A stretch of DNA of 64,000 nt, taken from NCBI RefSeq assembly GCF_002210435.1, contig NZ_MZMV01000039.1:1-64000 (forward strand). Direction: 5' to 3'. Under the pieces are notes generated by a model. The model saw only the letters and a list, made by a program, of their open reading frames with translations, did not search any database and was not told the DNA's origin. The DNA is from Micromonospora wenchangensis (lineage in GTDB: Bacteria; Actinomycetota; Actinomycetes; Mycobacteriales; Micromonosporaceae). Shown in pieces: positions 7,889 through 16,299 of the stretch; within the stretch, counting starts at the first letter, position 1, and every line of letters starts with the position of its first letter. Both the position numbers and the translations under genes were made by a program.

Positions 7889-8179
7889 TCAGACCGGGTA
7901 ACCCGAGCCGCGCGTCTCGCGGTACTCCTCGCGCACCACCTGGCCGCCCTGCACCGGCACGACCCGGTCGGCGACGACCTGGTCCTGCCGCACCGCGGTG
8001 GTGACGACGGCCCGGCGGCGGCTGTTCCAGAAGTAGAGGGTGGTCAGCAGCCCGACGACGCCGGCGAGCATCAGCACCCAGCCGACCACGTCGAGGTTGA
8101 GCCATCCCAGGTTGGCGTCGACGGCGAACGCGAAGATCGCGCCCACCGCGATGAGGAAGATGCTGGCACCGATGCCCAT
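7889..8179 (-). CDS. DUF6458 small membrane protein
   Basis: A 96-residue protein starting MGIGASIFLIAVGAI, with two transmembrane segments (about 3-20 and 30-48) and a charged cytosolic tail after YFWNSRRR. It has a clear AAGGAGG site before the ATG. A paralog with the same start and membrane pattern lies at 8942-9211; the tails differ. Found widely in actinobacteria; function unknown. Confidence 0.85.
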   Translation of the reverse strand: MGIGASIFLIAVGAIFAFAVDANLGWLNLDVVGWVLMLAGVVGLLTTLYFWNSRRRAVVTTAVRQDQVVADRVVPVQGGQVVREEYRETRGSGYPV

Positions 8180-8304
8180 GACGTCGCCTCCTTGGCTGTC
8201 AGCTGGCGTTACCCACCCGCCACGGCCATCGAGGGCATCGATGAGCGAGTGGCATCCATCGACTTACCCAGGCGGCCCCCGCCCCAATCAGGCAAGCTGG
8301 TGCG

Positions 8305-8841
8305 ATGACGGACGGCGAGGCCGAGACACGGACACTGGTGCTGCTCCGGCACGCCAAGGCCGAACAACCCACGACCGGCCCCGACGTGGAGCGCAGGCTC
8401 ACCGCACGCGGGCACGCGGACGCCGCCGCCGCCGGTGCGTGGCTGGCCCGGCGGGGTCTGCTCCCCGACGTGGTGATCTGTTCGGCGGCCCGCCGCACCA
8501 GGCAGACCTGGCACGACGTGGCGCTGGGCATGACCGGGTCCCCGCCGGAGGGTGGCCCGGCGGGGACGGCTCCGGTGGTGCGGTACGCCGCCGCCGCGTA
8601 CGAGGCGCACCCGGACGACCTGTTCGACCTGGTCCGGACGGTCGAACCGGAGGCCGGCACGGTGCTGCTCGTCGCGCACAATCCGGGCGTCTCGCTGCTC
8701 TCGGCGCTGCTCGACCCGGAACGGGCCGACCGGGAGGGGCTGCGGACCAGCGACCTGGTGGTGCACCGGGCAGCGGTGCCGTGGGCGGAACTGACCCCCG
8801 GTGCCGCCCCGATCGTCGACCGGCACATCGCACGCGGCTGA
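8305..8841 (+). CDS. SixA-like histidine phosphatase
   Basis: A 178-residue protein of the histidine phosphatase (phosphoglycerate mutase-like) superfamily. The catalytic RHAK is at residues 15-18, an Arg-rich SSAARRTRQT region at about 60-68, and the second active-site His in AHNPG (124-128). SixA proteins remove phosphate from phosphohistidine, but small relatives act on various substrates, so the target is not predicted. It lies between two DUF6458 genes on the other strand. Confidence 0.88.
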   Translation: MTDGEAETRTLVLLRHAKAEQPTTGPDVERRLTARGHADAAAAGAWLARRGLLPDVVICSAARRTRQTWHDVALGMTGSPPEGGPAGTAPVVRYAAAAYEAHPDDLFDLVRTVEPEAGTVLLVAHNPGVSLLSALLDPERADREGLRTSDLVVHRAAVPWAELTPGAAPIVDRHIARG

Positions 8842-8941
8842 CCGGGCGGGCCAGCGACCTTCCCGGGACCGGCCCGGTCGTCCCCCGGCACCTCCCGTCG
8901 GGCCGGCGGATCGCGCGCGGTGAGGAGGGGGCCGGGCGCGG

Positions 8942-9211
8942 TCAGGACGGGGGCGCGGTGGGCGGCGGCGGGTCGGGCGGCGGCGGCATCATCGCGGTCG
9001 GGTGGGAGAGCCGGTTCTCCTCCACGATGAGCGTGCGGGCCCGCTTGCGCCGGTCCTGCCAGAACCACAGCGTGGTGAGCAGTACGGCCAGCCCGGCCAG
9101 GATGAACACCCAGCCGACCGCGCGCAGGTCGATCCACCAGACGTTGGCCCGGATGGCGAACGTCATGATCGCGCCGAGCGCGATGAGAAAGATGCCGCTA
9201 CCGATACCCAT
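8942..9211 (-). CDS. DUF6458 small membrane protein, second copy
   Basis: An 89-residue protein starting MGIGSGIFLIALGAI with two membrane segments, like the protein at 7889-8179. The cytosolic tail is shorter and ends in a Pro-rich stretch. The two copies flank the SixA-like gene, which suggests a local duplication. Function unknown. Confidence 0.85.
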   Translation of the reverse strand: MGIGSGIFLIALGAIMTFAIRANVWWIDLRAVGWVFILAGLAVLLTTLWFWQDRRKRARTLIVEENRLSHPTAMMPPPPDPPPPTAPPS

Positions 9212-9334
9212 GTGCGCTGCACTCCCCCGTGCGGTGGCCGTTGGGCGTGCCCTGACGACGTGGTCCGCGCGGCTTACCCGCCCAGCCTCCCGCCTACCGG
9301 GATCGGGGCGGGTAATCCGGGGGCAGGTGGGACG

Positions 9335-9384
9335 GGGGCCGATGTTGCGGTATCCAGGCGTTCGGATACCGCAACATCGGCCCC
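9335..9384 (-). terminator. Long perfect hairpin downstream of the FadE5-like gene
   Basis: Two 21-nt arms (9335-9355 and 9364-9384) are perfectly complementary around an 8-nt loop. The core is GATGTTGCGGTATCC and its complement. It begins about 25 bp after the stop of the minus-strand acyl-CoA dehydrogenase, so it is a likely terminator. Its length and moderate GC also fit a dispersed intergenic palindrome. Confidence 0.7.
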
Positions 9385-9409
9385 GTTGCGAACTATCGAC
9401 CGGCCGGGA

Positions 9410-11266
9410 TCAGAACGCCTCCTCCGGGAGGTCCATGATGTCCAGGTCGGCACCCTCGATGATCCGCCGGTCCGCGCCGATCCGGGGCAGCACCTCACGG
9501 GCGAAGAACCGGGCGGCGGCCACCTTGCCGGTGTAGAACGCCCGGTCGGTGGCGGAGACCTCGCCGGCCAGTGCCTTCAGCGCCACGTCGGCCTGCTTCT
9601 GGAGCAGCCAGCCGACCACCAGGTCACCGAGGGCGAGCAGGAAGCGGCGGCTGCTCAGGCCCACCTTGTAGAGGCTGCGGGCGTCGCCGCCCTGGGCCTC
9701 GCCGAGCCAGCCGGTCAGCACGCCGAGGATGTTCTGGATCTCGGCGAGTGCCCGGCCGAGCGCCAGCCGCTCCTCCTTGAGCTGCCCGTTTCCGGCCTCG
9801 GTGGTGATGAACTCCTGGATCTCCCCGGCGACGGCGGTCAGCGCCCGGCCGTTGTCCCGGACGATCTTCCGGAAGATCAGGTCGAGGCTCTGGATCGCGG
9901 TGGTGCCCTCGTACAGGGTGTCGATCTTGGCGTCCCGGACGTACTGCTCCAGGGGGTAGTCCTGGAGGAAGCCCGAACCGCCGTAGGTCTGGAGCGCCTC
10001 GTGGCCGAGCAGTTCGTACGCCCGCTCCGAGCCGACGCCCTTGACCAGCGGCAGGAGCAGGTCGTTGACCCGCTTGGCCAGCTTGGTGGCCGCCTCGTCG
10101 CCGGCCGCCTCGGCGACCGCGACCCTGTCCTGCCAGGTGGCGGTGTAGCAGACCAGCGCCCGCAGGCCCTCGGCGTACGACTTCTGCATCAGCAGCGAAC
10201 GGCGGACGTCCGGGTGGTGGGTGATGGTGACCCGGGGCGCGGCCTTGTCGGCCTGCTGGATCAGGTCGGCGCCCTGCACCCGGTTCTTCGCGTACTCCAG
10301 GGCGTTGAGGTAGCCGGTGGACAGGGTGGCGATCGCCTTGGTGCCGACCATCATCCGGGCGTACTCGATGATCATGAACATCTGCCGGATGCCGTCGTGC
10401 TTGTCGCCCAGCAGCCAGCCCTTGGCCGGTACGCCGTGCTCGCCGAAGGTCACCTCGCAGGTGTTGGAGACCTTGATGCCCATCTTGTGCTCGACGTTGG
10501 TGGCGAAGACGCCGTTGCGCTCGCCCAGCTCACCGGTCTCGGCGTCGAAGTGGAACTTCGGCACGACGAACAGCGACAGCCCCTTGGTGCCCGGACCGCC
10601 GACGCCCTCCACACCGACCGGGCGGGCCAGCACGTAGTGCACGATGTTGTCGCTCAGGTCGTGCTCACCGGAGGTGATGAACCGCTTCACGCCCTCGATG
10701 TGCCAGGAGCCGTCGGGCTGCTGGACGGCGCGGGTGCGCCCGGCACCGACGTCCGAGCCGGCGTCCGGCTCGGTCAGCACCATCGTGGAGCCCCACTGCT
10801 TGTCGATGAAGAGCTTGGCCCACTTCTGCTGCTCCTCGGTGCCCTCGACGTGCAGCACGTGCGCGAAGGACGGGCCGGAGGCGTACATCCAGACCGGGGC
10901 GTTGGCGCCGAGCACGAGTTCGGCGAGCGACCACCAGAGGGCGCGCGGGGCGCTGCTGCCGCCCAGGGACCCGGGGAGGTCCAGCCGCCAGAACTCGGAG
11001 TCCATGAACGCCTGGTACGACTTCTTGAACGACTCCGGCAGCGGCGCGGTGTGCGTGGCGGGGTCGAAGACCGGCGGGTTGCGGTCGCTGTCCTGGTAGC
11101 TGGCCGCGAGGTCCTCGCGGGCCAGGCGGTCGACCTCGGAGAGGAAGCTGCGGGCGGTGTCGACGTCCAGGTCCGTGTACGGCGCCTGGCCGAATGTCTG
11201 GTCCGCCCCGAAGACCTCGAACAGGTTGAACTCAAGGTCCCGAAGGTTGCTCTTGTAGTGGGTCAT
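9410..11266 (-). CDS. fadE: Acyl-CoA dehydrogenase, FadE5-type
   Basis: A 618-residue flavoprotein, longer than typical 380-residue acyl-CoA dehydrogenases and matching the FadE5 class (extra N- and C-terminal domains). It contains STMVLTEPDAGSD (FAD/substrate segment), KRFITSGEHD, and DTLYEGTTAIQSLDL, where the Glu is the expected catalytic base. FadE5 oxidises a broad range of acyl-CoAs to 2-enoyl-CoAs in beta-oxidation. ATG at 11266. A 16-bp palindrome lies upstream (11294-11309) and a 21-bp hairpin downstream. It stands alone as a single-gene unit. Confidence 0.9.
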   Translation of the reverse strand: MTHYKSNLRDLEFNLFEVFGADQTFGQAPYTDLDVDTARSFLSEVDRLAREDLAASYQDSDRNPPVFDPATHTAPLPESFKKSYQAFMDSEFWRLDLPGSLGGSSAPRALWWSLAELVLGANAPVWMYASGPSFAHVLHVEGTEEQQKWAKLFIDKQWGSTMVLTEPDAGSDVGAGRTRAVQQPDGSWHIEGVKRFITSGEHDLSDNIVHYVLARPVGVEGVGGPGTKGLSLFVVPKFHFDAETGELGERNGVFATNVEHKMGIKVSNTCEVTFGEHGVPAKGWLLGDKHDGIRQMFMIIEYARMMVGTKAIATLSTGYLNALEYAKNRVQGADLIQQADKAAPRVTITHHPDVRRSLLMQKSYAEGLRALVCYTATWQDRVAVAEAAGDEAATKLAKRVNDLLLPLVKGVGSERAYELLGHEALQTYGGSGFLQDYPLEQYVRDAKIDTLYEGTTAIQSLDLIFRKIVRDNGRALTAVAGEIQEFITTEAGNGQLKEERLALGRALAEIQNILGVLTGWLGEAQGGDARSLYKVGLSSRRFLLALGDLVVGWLLQKQADVALKALAGEVSATDRAFYTGKVAAARFFAREVLPRIGADRRIIEGADLDIMDLPEEAF

Positions 11267-11293
11267 GTTCGCTGGCCCCGCTTCCGGACAGGT

Positions 11294-11309
11294 GTTACCG
11301 ATCAGTAAC
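11294..11309 (-). promoter_or_regulatory. 16-bp palindromic operator candidate before the FadE5-like gene
   Basis: GTTACCGATCAGTAAC is a near-perfect palindrome (14 of 16 positions) about 28 bp ahead of the ATG. On the gene's strand TTGTCG and TACAGT, 18 bp apart, could be -35 and -10 boxes just upstream, placing the palindrome near the transcription start. The form suggests a TetR-type acyl-CoA-responsive repressor. A related site of the same width is at 27840-27855. Confidence 0.5.
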
Positions 11310-11382
11310 CCCCACTGTATTACTCACGGGTAGGCAGCGACAACCCGGCCACGGAAGTGACGGCGATTACACACCCGGCGGT

Positions 11383-12510
11383 TCAACTCTCGGTCGCGCC
11401 GACCTCCCACGAGGGCACCGCCACCGTCGCTCCGCTGCGCGGGCCGGTGTACTCCATCAGGACCAGGGCGATGTCGTCGTCGAGCCGGCCGTGCACCCAC
11501 TCGACAAGCGCGGTCTCCAGGGAGGCCAGGCCGTCGCCGACCGTGCCGTGGCCGAGCAGCCGCCAGGCCCGGTCGGCGGTCGGGAAGAACTCGCCGTCGC
11601 GCCGCGCCTCGCCGAGACCGTCGGTGAACAGCAGCAGCCGGTCCCCCGGCTCCAACCGCTCGACCCGCGGCCGGACCACCGGCATGAACCCCAACGGCGG
11701 GGCGGGGGCGGGCGGCTCCAGCGGGATCACCGCACCCCGGCGCAGCAGCAGCGGCGCCGGGTGGCCGCAGTTGACGATGGTCAGCGTCCCGCCGCGCTCC
11801 TCGACCACGGCGGCGGTGACGAAGTCCTCGTCCCCCACGTTGCGGGCCACCGCCCGGTCCAGGTCGGCCACCACCGCCCGCAGGTCGGGCCGCTCGTAGG
11901 CGACGTGCCGGTAGGAGCCGAGCACGATGCTGGCGAGCCGGACCGCGTCCAGCCCCTTGCCCCGCACGTCCCCGATGATCATGCGCACGCCGTACGGGGT
12001 GTCGATCGCCTCGTACAGGTCACCGCCGATCTCGGCGGTGGCCGTGGGGGAGATGTACCGCGCCGCCACCGCCAGGGTGCCCACCTGCGGGCCGAGCGGA
12101 CGCAGCACGGCCTGCTGGGCCACCGAGGCCAACCTGGACAACTCGCCGATCCGCTCCACCTGCCCCTGCCGGACCGCCGCCACGCTCGCCGCCACCACCG
12201 TGGCGAAGGCGATCCCGACCAGGGACACCGCCGTGGTCAGCTTCATCGCCGGATCGGCCACCGCGAAACCCGCCCCGACCAGCAGCGCGAGGAAACCCAC
12301 CCCGGCCACCGCGCGCCACGAGGCGAAGCCGGCGGCCAGGATCGGGGCCACCGCCATCAGCGCGACGTAGTGCACCGCACGGCCGTCGGCCGACTCGACC
12401 GCCGAGACGAGCGCGAGCAGCCCGACGGCCGCGCCGACGCCGGCGCGGGACCCGGGACTCAGTGGGCCTCGGCCCAACTGGAAGGCATGTTTACGTACGT
12501 GGGACAGCAT
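11383..12510 (-). CDS. Membrane-anchored PP2C (SpoIIE/RsbU-type) phosphatase
   Basis: About 375 residues from the ATG at 12510. The first third has four or five hydrophobic segments, and the C-terminal half is a SpoIIE-type phosphatase domain: EIGGDLYEA (metal-binding Asp), GDVRGKGLDA, NCGHPAPLL, LLLFTDGLGEAR and DDDIALVLME. Such enzymes dephosphorylate anti-sigma-factor antagonists or related regulators. No sensor such as PAS or GAF is present, so the membrane part may sense the signal. A partner is not encoded nearby. Confidence 0.88.
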   Translation of the reverse strand: MLSHVRKHAFQLGRGPLSPGSRAGVGAAVGLLALVSAVESADGRAVHYVALMAVAPILAAGFASWRAVAGVGFLALLVGAGFAVADPAMKLTTAVSLVGIAFATVVAASVAAVRQGQVERIGELSRLASVAQQAVLRPLGPQVGTLAVAARYISPTATAEIGGDLYEAIDTPYGVRMIIGDVRGKGLDAVRLASIVLGSYRHVAYERPDLRAVVADLDRAVARNVGDEDFVTAAVVEERGGTLTIVNCGHPAPLLLRRGAVIPLEPPAPAPPLGFMPVVRPRVERLEPGDRLLLFTDGLGEARRDGEFFPTADRAWRLLGHGTVGDGLASLETALVEWVHGRLDDDIALVLMEYTGPRSGATVAVPSWEVGATES

Positions 12511-12597
12511 GCCTGATGGAACCGGGCCGGAGAATGAACCTAGCCCCACGATTGAGGGTGTTCTACCCGGCCGTCCCGCTGCTGTCACCGTTCGCCG

Positions 12598-13269
12598 TCA
12601 GCCCAGCACCTCGTACCTGACGGTCAGCTCACCCAGGTCGACCGAGGCGATCGCGGCGAAGGCGGCCCGGGACAGATCGATGCAACGCCCGTCGATGAAC
12701 GGGCCACGGTCGTTGATCCGTACGGTGACGGACTTGCCGTTGGCCGGGTTGGTCACCCGGACCTTGGTGTTGAACGGCAGGGTCTTGTGGGCGGCGGTCA
12801 TCGCGCCCGGGTCGAAGTTCTCCCCGTTGGCGGTCAACTGGCCCTCGTCGTAGAAGGACGCGCCGCAGGAGCCGCTGTCGACCACGGTGCTCTTCGGCGT
12901 CGCCTTCTTCGTGGTGGCGGACGGCTTGGGCGCGGCCGTGCGCGGCTTGCTCCGGGAGGCGGCCTGGGTGCGGGTGGCCTTCGGGCTGGCGGTGACCGTG
13001 GGCGACGGGCTGGCGCTCGGGGAGGCGGTGACACTCGGGGACGGGCTCGGGGTCGGCGCGTCGGTGGTGGCGGCGGTGCTGGGGGCGACCGGGTCGACGA
13101 CCACGGTGGCCGGCGCGTCGTCGGCGGTCAGCTGCACCGCGCCGACGGTGCCGCCGACGGCGAGCGCGACACCGAGCGCGGCGGTGGCGGCGATGCCGGC
13201 GGGCGAGGAGAAGATCCGGGTACGGGAATGCCTGCCGACCACCGGCTCGGTCCTTTCGTATGCCTGCAT
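12598..13269 (-). CDS. Secreted RlpA-like double-psi beta-barrel protein
   Basis: A 223-residue protein with an N-terminal membrane/signal segment (about 22-45), a Ser/Thr/Pro/Ala-rich linker (about 60-125), and a C-terminal RlpA-like domain: GSCGASFYDEGQLTANGE, split here as GSCGASFY and TANGE, then AAHKTLPFNTKVRVTN, NDRGPF and IDLSRAAF. The domain is related to lytic transglycosylases and to Rpf/expansin folds, so a role in cell-wall turnover outside the membrane is likely. Catalysis is not proven for actinobacterial members. Confidence 0.87.
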   Translation of the reverse strand: MQAYERTEPVVGRHSRTRIFSSPAGIAATAALGVALAVGGTVGAVQLTADDAPATVVVDPVAPSTAATTDAPTPSPSPSVTASPSASPSPTVTASPKATRTQAASRSKPRTAAPKPSATTKKATPKSTVVDSGSCGASFYDEGQLTANGENFDPGAMTAAHKTLPFNTKVRVTNPANGKSVTVRINDRGPFIDGRCIDLSRAAFAAIASVDLGELTVRYEVLG

Positions 13270-13390
13270 GACGGCTCGGACCGTAACGAAAGAAGCACTT
13301 CCGAAGTCAACGTGATCATGGCGGTATGCCCGGAATTACAGTGATACGTGTGACCGATCAGCCGAGGACCGCTGGGCCGCACGGGCCAGA

Positions 13391-13975
13391 ATGCCACCGA
13401 TGGCATTCACCGCCGAGGATGTGGGCATGACCGCTGCGCTGCGTACCCGCCTCGCCGAACTGTTCGCCTGGGTCGATCCCGGGCCGGGCAGCAGCCACCT
13501 GGTCAGCGACGTGTCCCGCTGGTGGCGGGACCCGCAGGTGCTGGCCGCACTCGGTCCGGCCCTGGTCGCGCCGTTCCGCGCCGAGCGGCCCACCGTCGTC
13601 GTCGCCCCCGCGGTGACCGGGCTGATGCTCGGACCGCTCGCCGCGACCGCCCTGGGCGTCGGCTTCGTCCCGGCCCACAAGCCCGGTGACGGACGCCTCC
13701 CCGCCGGCCCGCTGACCTGGGCCCGGAGCCCACCCGACTTCCGGGGCCGGCAGGTCGACCTCGCGGTACGCGACGACCGGCTCGACGCGGACGACCGGGT
13801 GCTCATGGTCGACGACTGGGTCGCCACCGGCGCCCAGGTGCGGGCCGTCCGGGACCTCTGCGCCGCCCGGGGCGCGCACTGGGTCGGCGTCGCCGCGGTG
13901 GTCGTCGACCTGCCCGACCCGGTCGCCGCCGAACTGGGCGTACGCGGGCTGCTCACCCCCGCCGACCTGCCCTGA
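13391..13975 (+). CDS. Phosphoribosyltransferase-family protein
   Basis: Up to 194 residues. The PRPP-binding loop is RVLMVDDWVATGAQ (about residues 135-148), and VVAPAVTGL and VPAHKPG fit type I phosphoribosyltransferases related to adenine phosphoribosyltransferase. The usual second Asp-Thr of DD-ATG is changed to DDWVATG, a variant seen in family members of unknown substrate. The start may be 13391, 13400 or 13427. The substrate base cannot be named. Confidence 0.8.
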   Translation: MPPMAFTAEDVGMTAALRTRLAELFAWVDPGPGSSHLVSDVSRWWRDPQVLAALGPALVAPFRAERPTVVVAPAVTGLMLGPLAATALGVGFVPAHKPGDGRLPAGPLTWARSPPDFRGRQVDLAVRDDRLDADDRVLMVDDWVATGAQVRAVRDLCAARGAHWVGVAAVVVDLPDPVAAELGVRGLLTPADLP

Positions 13976-13989
13976 CCCACGCTCCGGTG

Positions 13990-14532
13990 TCAGCCCGGCC
14001 AGGTGAGCCGCACGAACTCCTCGACCGCCGTGCAGACCTGTCCGAGTACCTCGGCCGAGCGGGCCAGTGGGCCGGGCACCAGCAGCCCGTGGTCGGCGTC
14101 CGGCACCTCCAGCACGTGCGGGGTGAGCCGCCGCGCCACCGCGCCGTCCCACGCCCCGTCGGCCGTACCGCCGACCAGCAGGAAAGGCGCGGACGCCCGG
14201 TCCAGCGCCGCCACCACCTCGGGGCGGTGCAGCAGCGGCGTCAACCAGATCGCGGCCAGCCCCCGGTCGGCGGCGAGTGGGGCGGCCAGGGTGCCGAGCG
14301 ACTTGGCGACCAGCAGATCAGTCGGTGTTTCCAGGGTCGGGGCGACCTGCCCGGCGACCCAGTCCATCGCCACCGACGGGGGCGCGCCGTCCATCCCGAT
14401 CCCCTCCGGCGGCTGCCAGCCGATTTCGTGGACGTCGAAGCCCGCCCGGCGCAGGCCCTCACCCGGGTAGGCGAACAGCGGGTAGTGGGTGTCGTAGCCC
14501 CGTCCGGGAACGAGTACCGCGCGTCGGTCCAT
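13990..14532 (-). CDS. Small alpha/beta hydrolase
   Basis: A 180-residue protein from the ATG at 14532 (MDRRAVLVPGRGYD). It has VAKSLGTLAA, a G-x-S-x-G-like nucleophile elbow with Lys in the first position, VGGTAD in the acid region and DADHGLL with the likely catalytic His. The compact size resembles KANL3/Tex30-type hydrolases. Substrate unknown. The longer upstream frame is a basic shadow and was not used. Confidence 0.8.
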   Translation of the reverse strand: MDRRAVLVPGRGYDTHYPLFAYPGEGLRRAGFDVHEIGWQPPEGIGMDGAPPSVAMDWVAGQVAPTLETPTDLLVAKSLGTLAAPLAADRGLAAIWLTPLLHRPEVVAALDRASAPFLLVGGTADGAWDGAVARRLTPHVLEVPDADHGLLVPGPLARSAEVLGQVCTAVEEFVRLTWPG

Positions 14533-14633
14533 GGTTCCTCCCGTCGTCGGACCCACCGTAGCGACGGCGGAGCCGACAGTGGGGGCGTCGAAACCGGGCG
14601 ACGAGAGATCGACGCGGCGGTAGCCTCGGCCGC

Positions 14634-15065
14634 ATGTGGCCACGGATCGGCGGACTCCGCACGCTCGCCCTCGGCACCCCCGGCGAGGTGCGCACCACGC
14701 TCAACACGCTGGTGCTGGCCGGGGTGAAGACGGCCACCGCCGGCCTGCTCACCGAGTACGCCGACGAGACCGAGGAGTTGGAGCACGTCGGCGAACGGCT
14801 GGCCCTGGTCGACGACCGGGACGCCCTCGTCGGGGTGGTCGAGGTGACCGGGATCGAGGTCGTCCCCTTCTCCGGGGTCTCCTGGGACTTCGCCCGCTCC
14901 GAGGGGGAGGGGGACCGGTCCATCGAGGACTGGCGGGCGGGGCACGCCGGCTACTGGGCGCGGGTCGGCACCCCGGTCACCGACGACACCGAGATCGTCT
15001 GCATCCGGTTCCGGCTGGTCTCGGCCGGCGACGGCGGGACGCCCACCGGCGACCTCGGCACCTGA
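14634..15065 (+). CDS. ASCH-domain protein
   Basis: This 143-residue protein has the ASCH fold pattern: LALGTPGEVRTTLNTLVLAG-KTATAGL near the start, ALVDD-DALVGVVEVT, and a terminal IVCIRFRLV strand. ASCH domains resemble PUA and bind RNA or modified nucleosides; some are amidohydrolases acting on N4-acetylcytidine. TAGCCT at 14621-14626, seven bases before the ATG, suggests a leaderless promoter. Divergent from the hydrolase at 13990. Confidence 0.85.
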   Translation: MWPRIGGLRTLALGTPGEVRTTLNTLVLAGVKTATAGLLTEYADETEELEHVGERLALVDDRDALVGVVEVTGIEVVPFSGVSWDFARSEGEGDRSIEDWRAGHAGYWARVGTPVTDDTEIVCIRFRLVSAGDGGTPTGDLGT

Positions 15066-15089
15066 ACGCCCCTGGGCACGGCACCCCGG

Positions 15090-15971
15090 TCAGGCCGTCC
15101 GCAGCTCCGGCAGCAGCCGGGTGGCGACGTCGGCCAGCACCGCCTCGTCGCCCGCATACCAACTGCTGGCCCGGGGCCAGTGGGTGATCACGTCGGTGAA
15201 GCCGAGCGCCGCCGCCCGCGCCACCTGCTCGGCGAAGAAGTCGGCGCTGCGCAGCGAGAAGACCGGCGCCGAGTCCAGGGAGAGGTAGCGGGGCAGGCCC
15301 GCCGGGTCCCGGCCGGCCTCGCCGAGGGTACGGTCCATCCGGGCACAGAGCGTCGCCACCCCGTCCCACCAGGCCGTCAGCTCCTCCTCACCGGTTCCGG
15401 TGGTGACCCAGCCCTGACCGAACCGGGCGACCAGCCGCATCGACCGGGGCCCGTTGGCGGCCATCACGAACGGCACCCGGGGCTGCTGCACGCAGCCCGG
15501 GTTGTTGCGGGCGTCCACCGCGCTGAACCAGTCGCCCCGCCAGGTGGTGCCGTCCTCCCGCAGGATCAGGTCCAGCAGTTCGGTGAACTCGCCGAACCGG
15601 TCCACGCGTGGCCGGGGCGGCAGCGTCTCGCCGCCCAGCACCGCCGAGTCGAACCCGATGCCGCCCGCACCGAGGCCCAGCAGCAGCCGCCCGCCGCAGA
15701 TGTCGTCGAGGGTGGTGACCTGCCGGGCGAACGCCGCCGGATGCCGGAAGTTGGGCGAGGCGACCAGGGTGCCCAGCCGCACCCGTTCGGTGACCATGGC
15801 GGCGGCGGTCAGCGTCGACATCGAGTCGAACCAGGGACCGTCGACCAGGTCCCGCCAACCCAGGTGGTCGTACGTCCAGGCGTGGTCGAAGCCCCACTCG
15901 TCCACCTGCTGCCAGCGCCGACGCGCCTCCGGCCAGCGCTGGTCGGGGAGGATCACAATGCCAATCCGCAT
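15090..15971 (-). CDS. LLM-class (F420-dependent type) oxidoreductase
   Basis: A 293-residue luciferase-like monooxygenase. The ATG at 15971 opens MRIGIVILPDQRW and is preceded by unrelated sequence. Typical features are WTYDHLGWRDL, TERVRLGTLVASPNFRHP, GRLLLGLGAGG and FVMAANGPRSM. Enzymes of this class use F420 or FMN, and Micromonosporaceae make F420. The substrate is not predictable. It faces the ASCH gene with a short gap. Confidence 0.87.
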   Translation of the reverse strand: MRIGIVILPDQRWPEARRRWQQVDEWGFDHAWTYDHLGWRDLVDGPWFDSMSTLTAAAMVTERVRLGTLVASPNFRHPAAFARQVTTLDDICGGRLLLGLGAGGIGFDSAVLGGETLPPRPRVDRFGEFTELLDLILREDGTTWRGDWFSAVDARNNPGCVQQPRVPFVMAANGPRSMRLVARFGQGWVTTGTGEEELTAWWDGVATLCARMDRTLGEAGRDPAGLPRYLSLDSAPVFSLRSADFFAEQVARAAALGFTDVITHWPRASSWYAGDEAVLADVATRLLPELRTA

Positions 15972-16035
15972 GATCACCAGCGTACGTCCCGCCACCGGCC
16001 CCGCCGTTCCCGCGCCGGCTGCGCGCGCACGTGGG

Positions 16036-16299
16036 TCAGTCGGGCCGGACCTGCTCCTCGGTCTTTGGCCACGGGGTGGCCTGCATCGCGATCGGCCGGT
16101 AGGCCAGCGCACGGTCGACGACCTCGGTGGCCGTCAGCTCCGGGATGGTCGTGAAGATCAGATCGGAGACGTCCGGGCAGACGAGGTCGCGTTCGAGTCT
16201 GTCCAGCCAGTCGTTCAGCTCACCGTCGCCGGCATAGTCGAGCCGCATGATCCGCTCGATGAGGGCGACGGCCTCGTCGCGGGTCAGCCTCGCCGGCAC
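16036..16299 (-). CDS. E-type colicin/pyocin immunity-like protein, orphan
   Basis: An 87-residue protein starting at a GTG with a strong AGGAGG site seven bases upstream, which supports it being real. It follows the Im7/Im9 (colicin/pyocin immunity) pattern: LTRDEAVALIERIMRLD for helix I, a helix II rich in Asp/Glu/Leu, then PDVSDLIF corresponding to HPSGSDLIYYP of Im9 helix III, and TATEVVDRALAYR for helix IV. Im proteins bind and inactivate HNH nuclease toxins. The Im9 tyrosines after SDLI are replaced by Phe-Thr-Thr. No nuclease gene is nearby, so it may protect against foreign toxins or serve another role. Confidence 0.65.
   Translation of the reverse strand: MPARLTRDEAVALIERIMRLDYAGDGELNDWLDRLERDLVCPDVSDLIFTTIPELTATEVVDRALAYRPIAMQATPWPKTEEQVRPD

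Noticed and set aside
9002..11308. 768-codon plus-strand frame
   Set aside because: It runs opposite the well-supported acyl-CoA dehydrogenase and has shadow-like composition.
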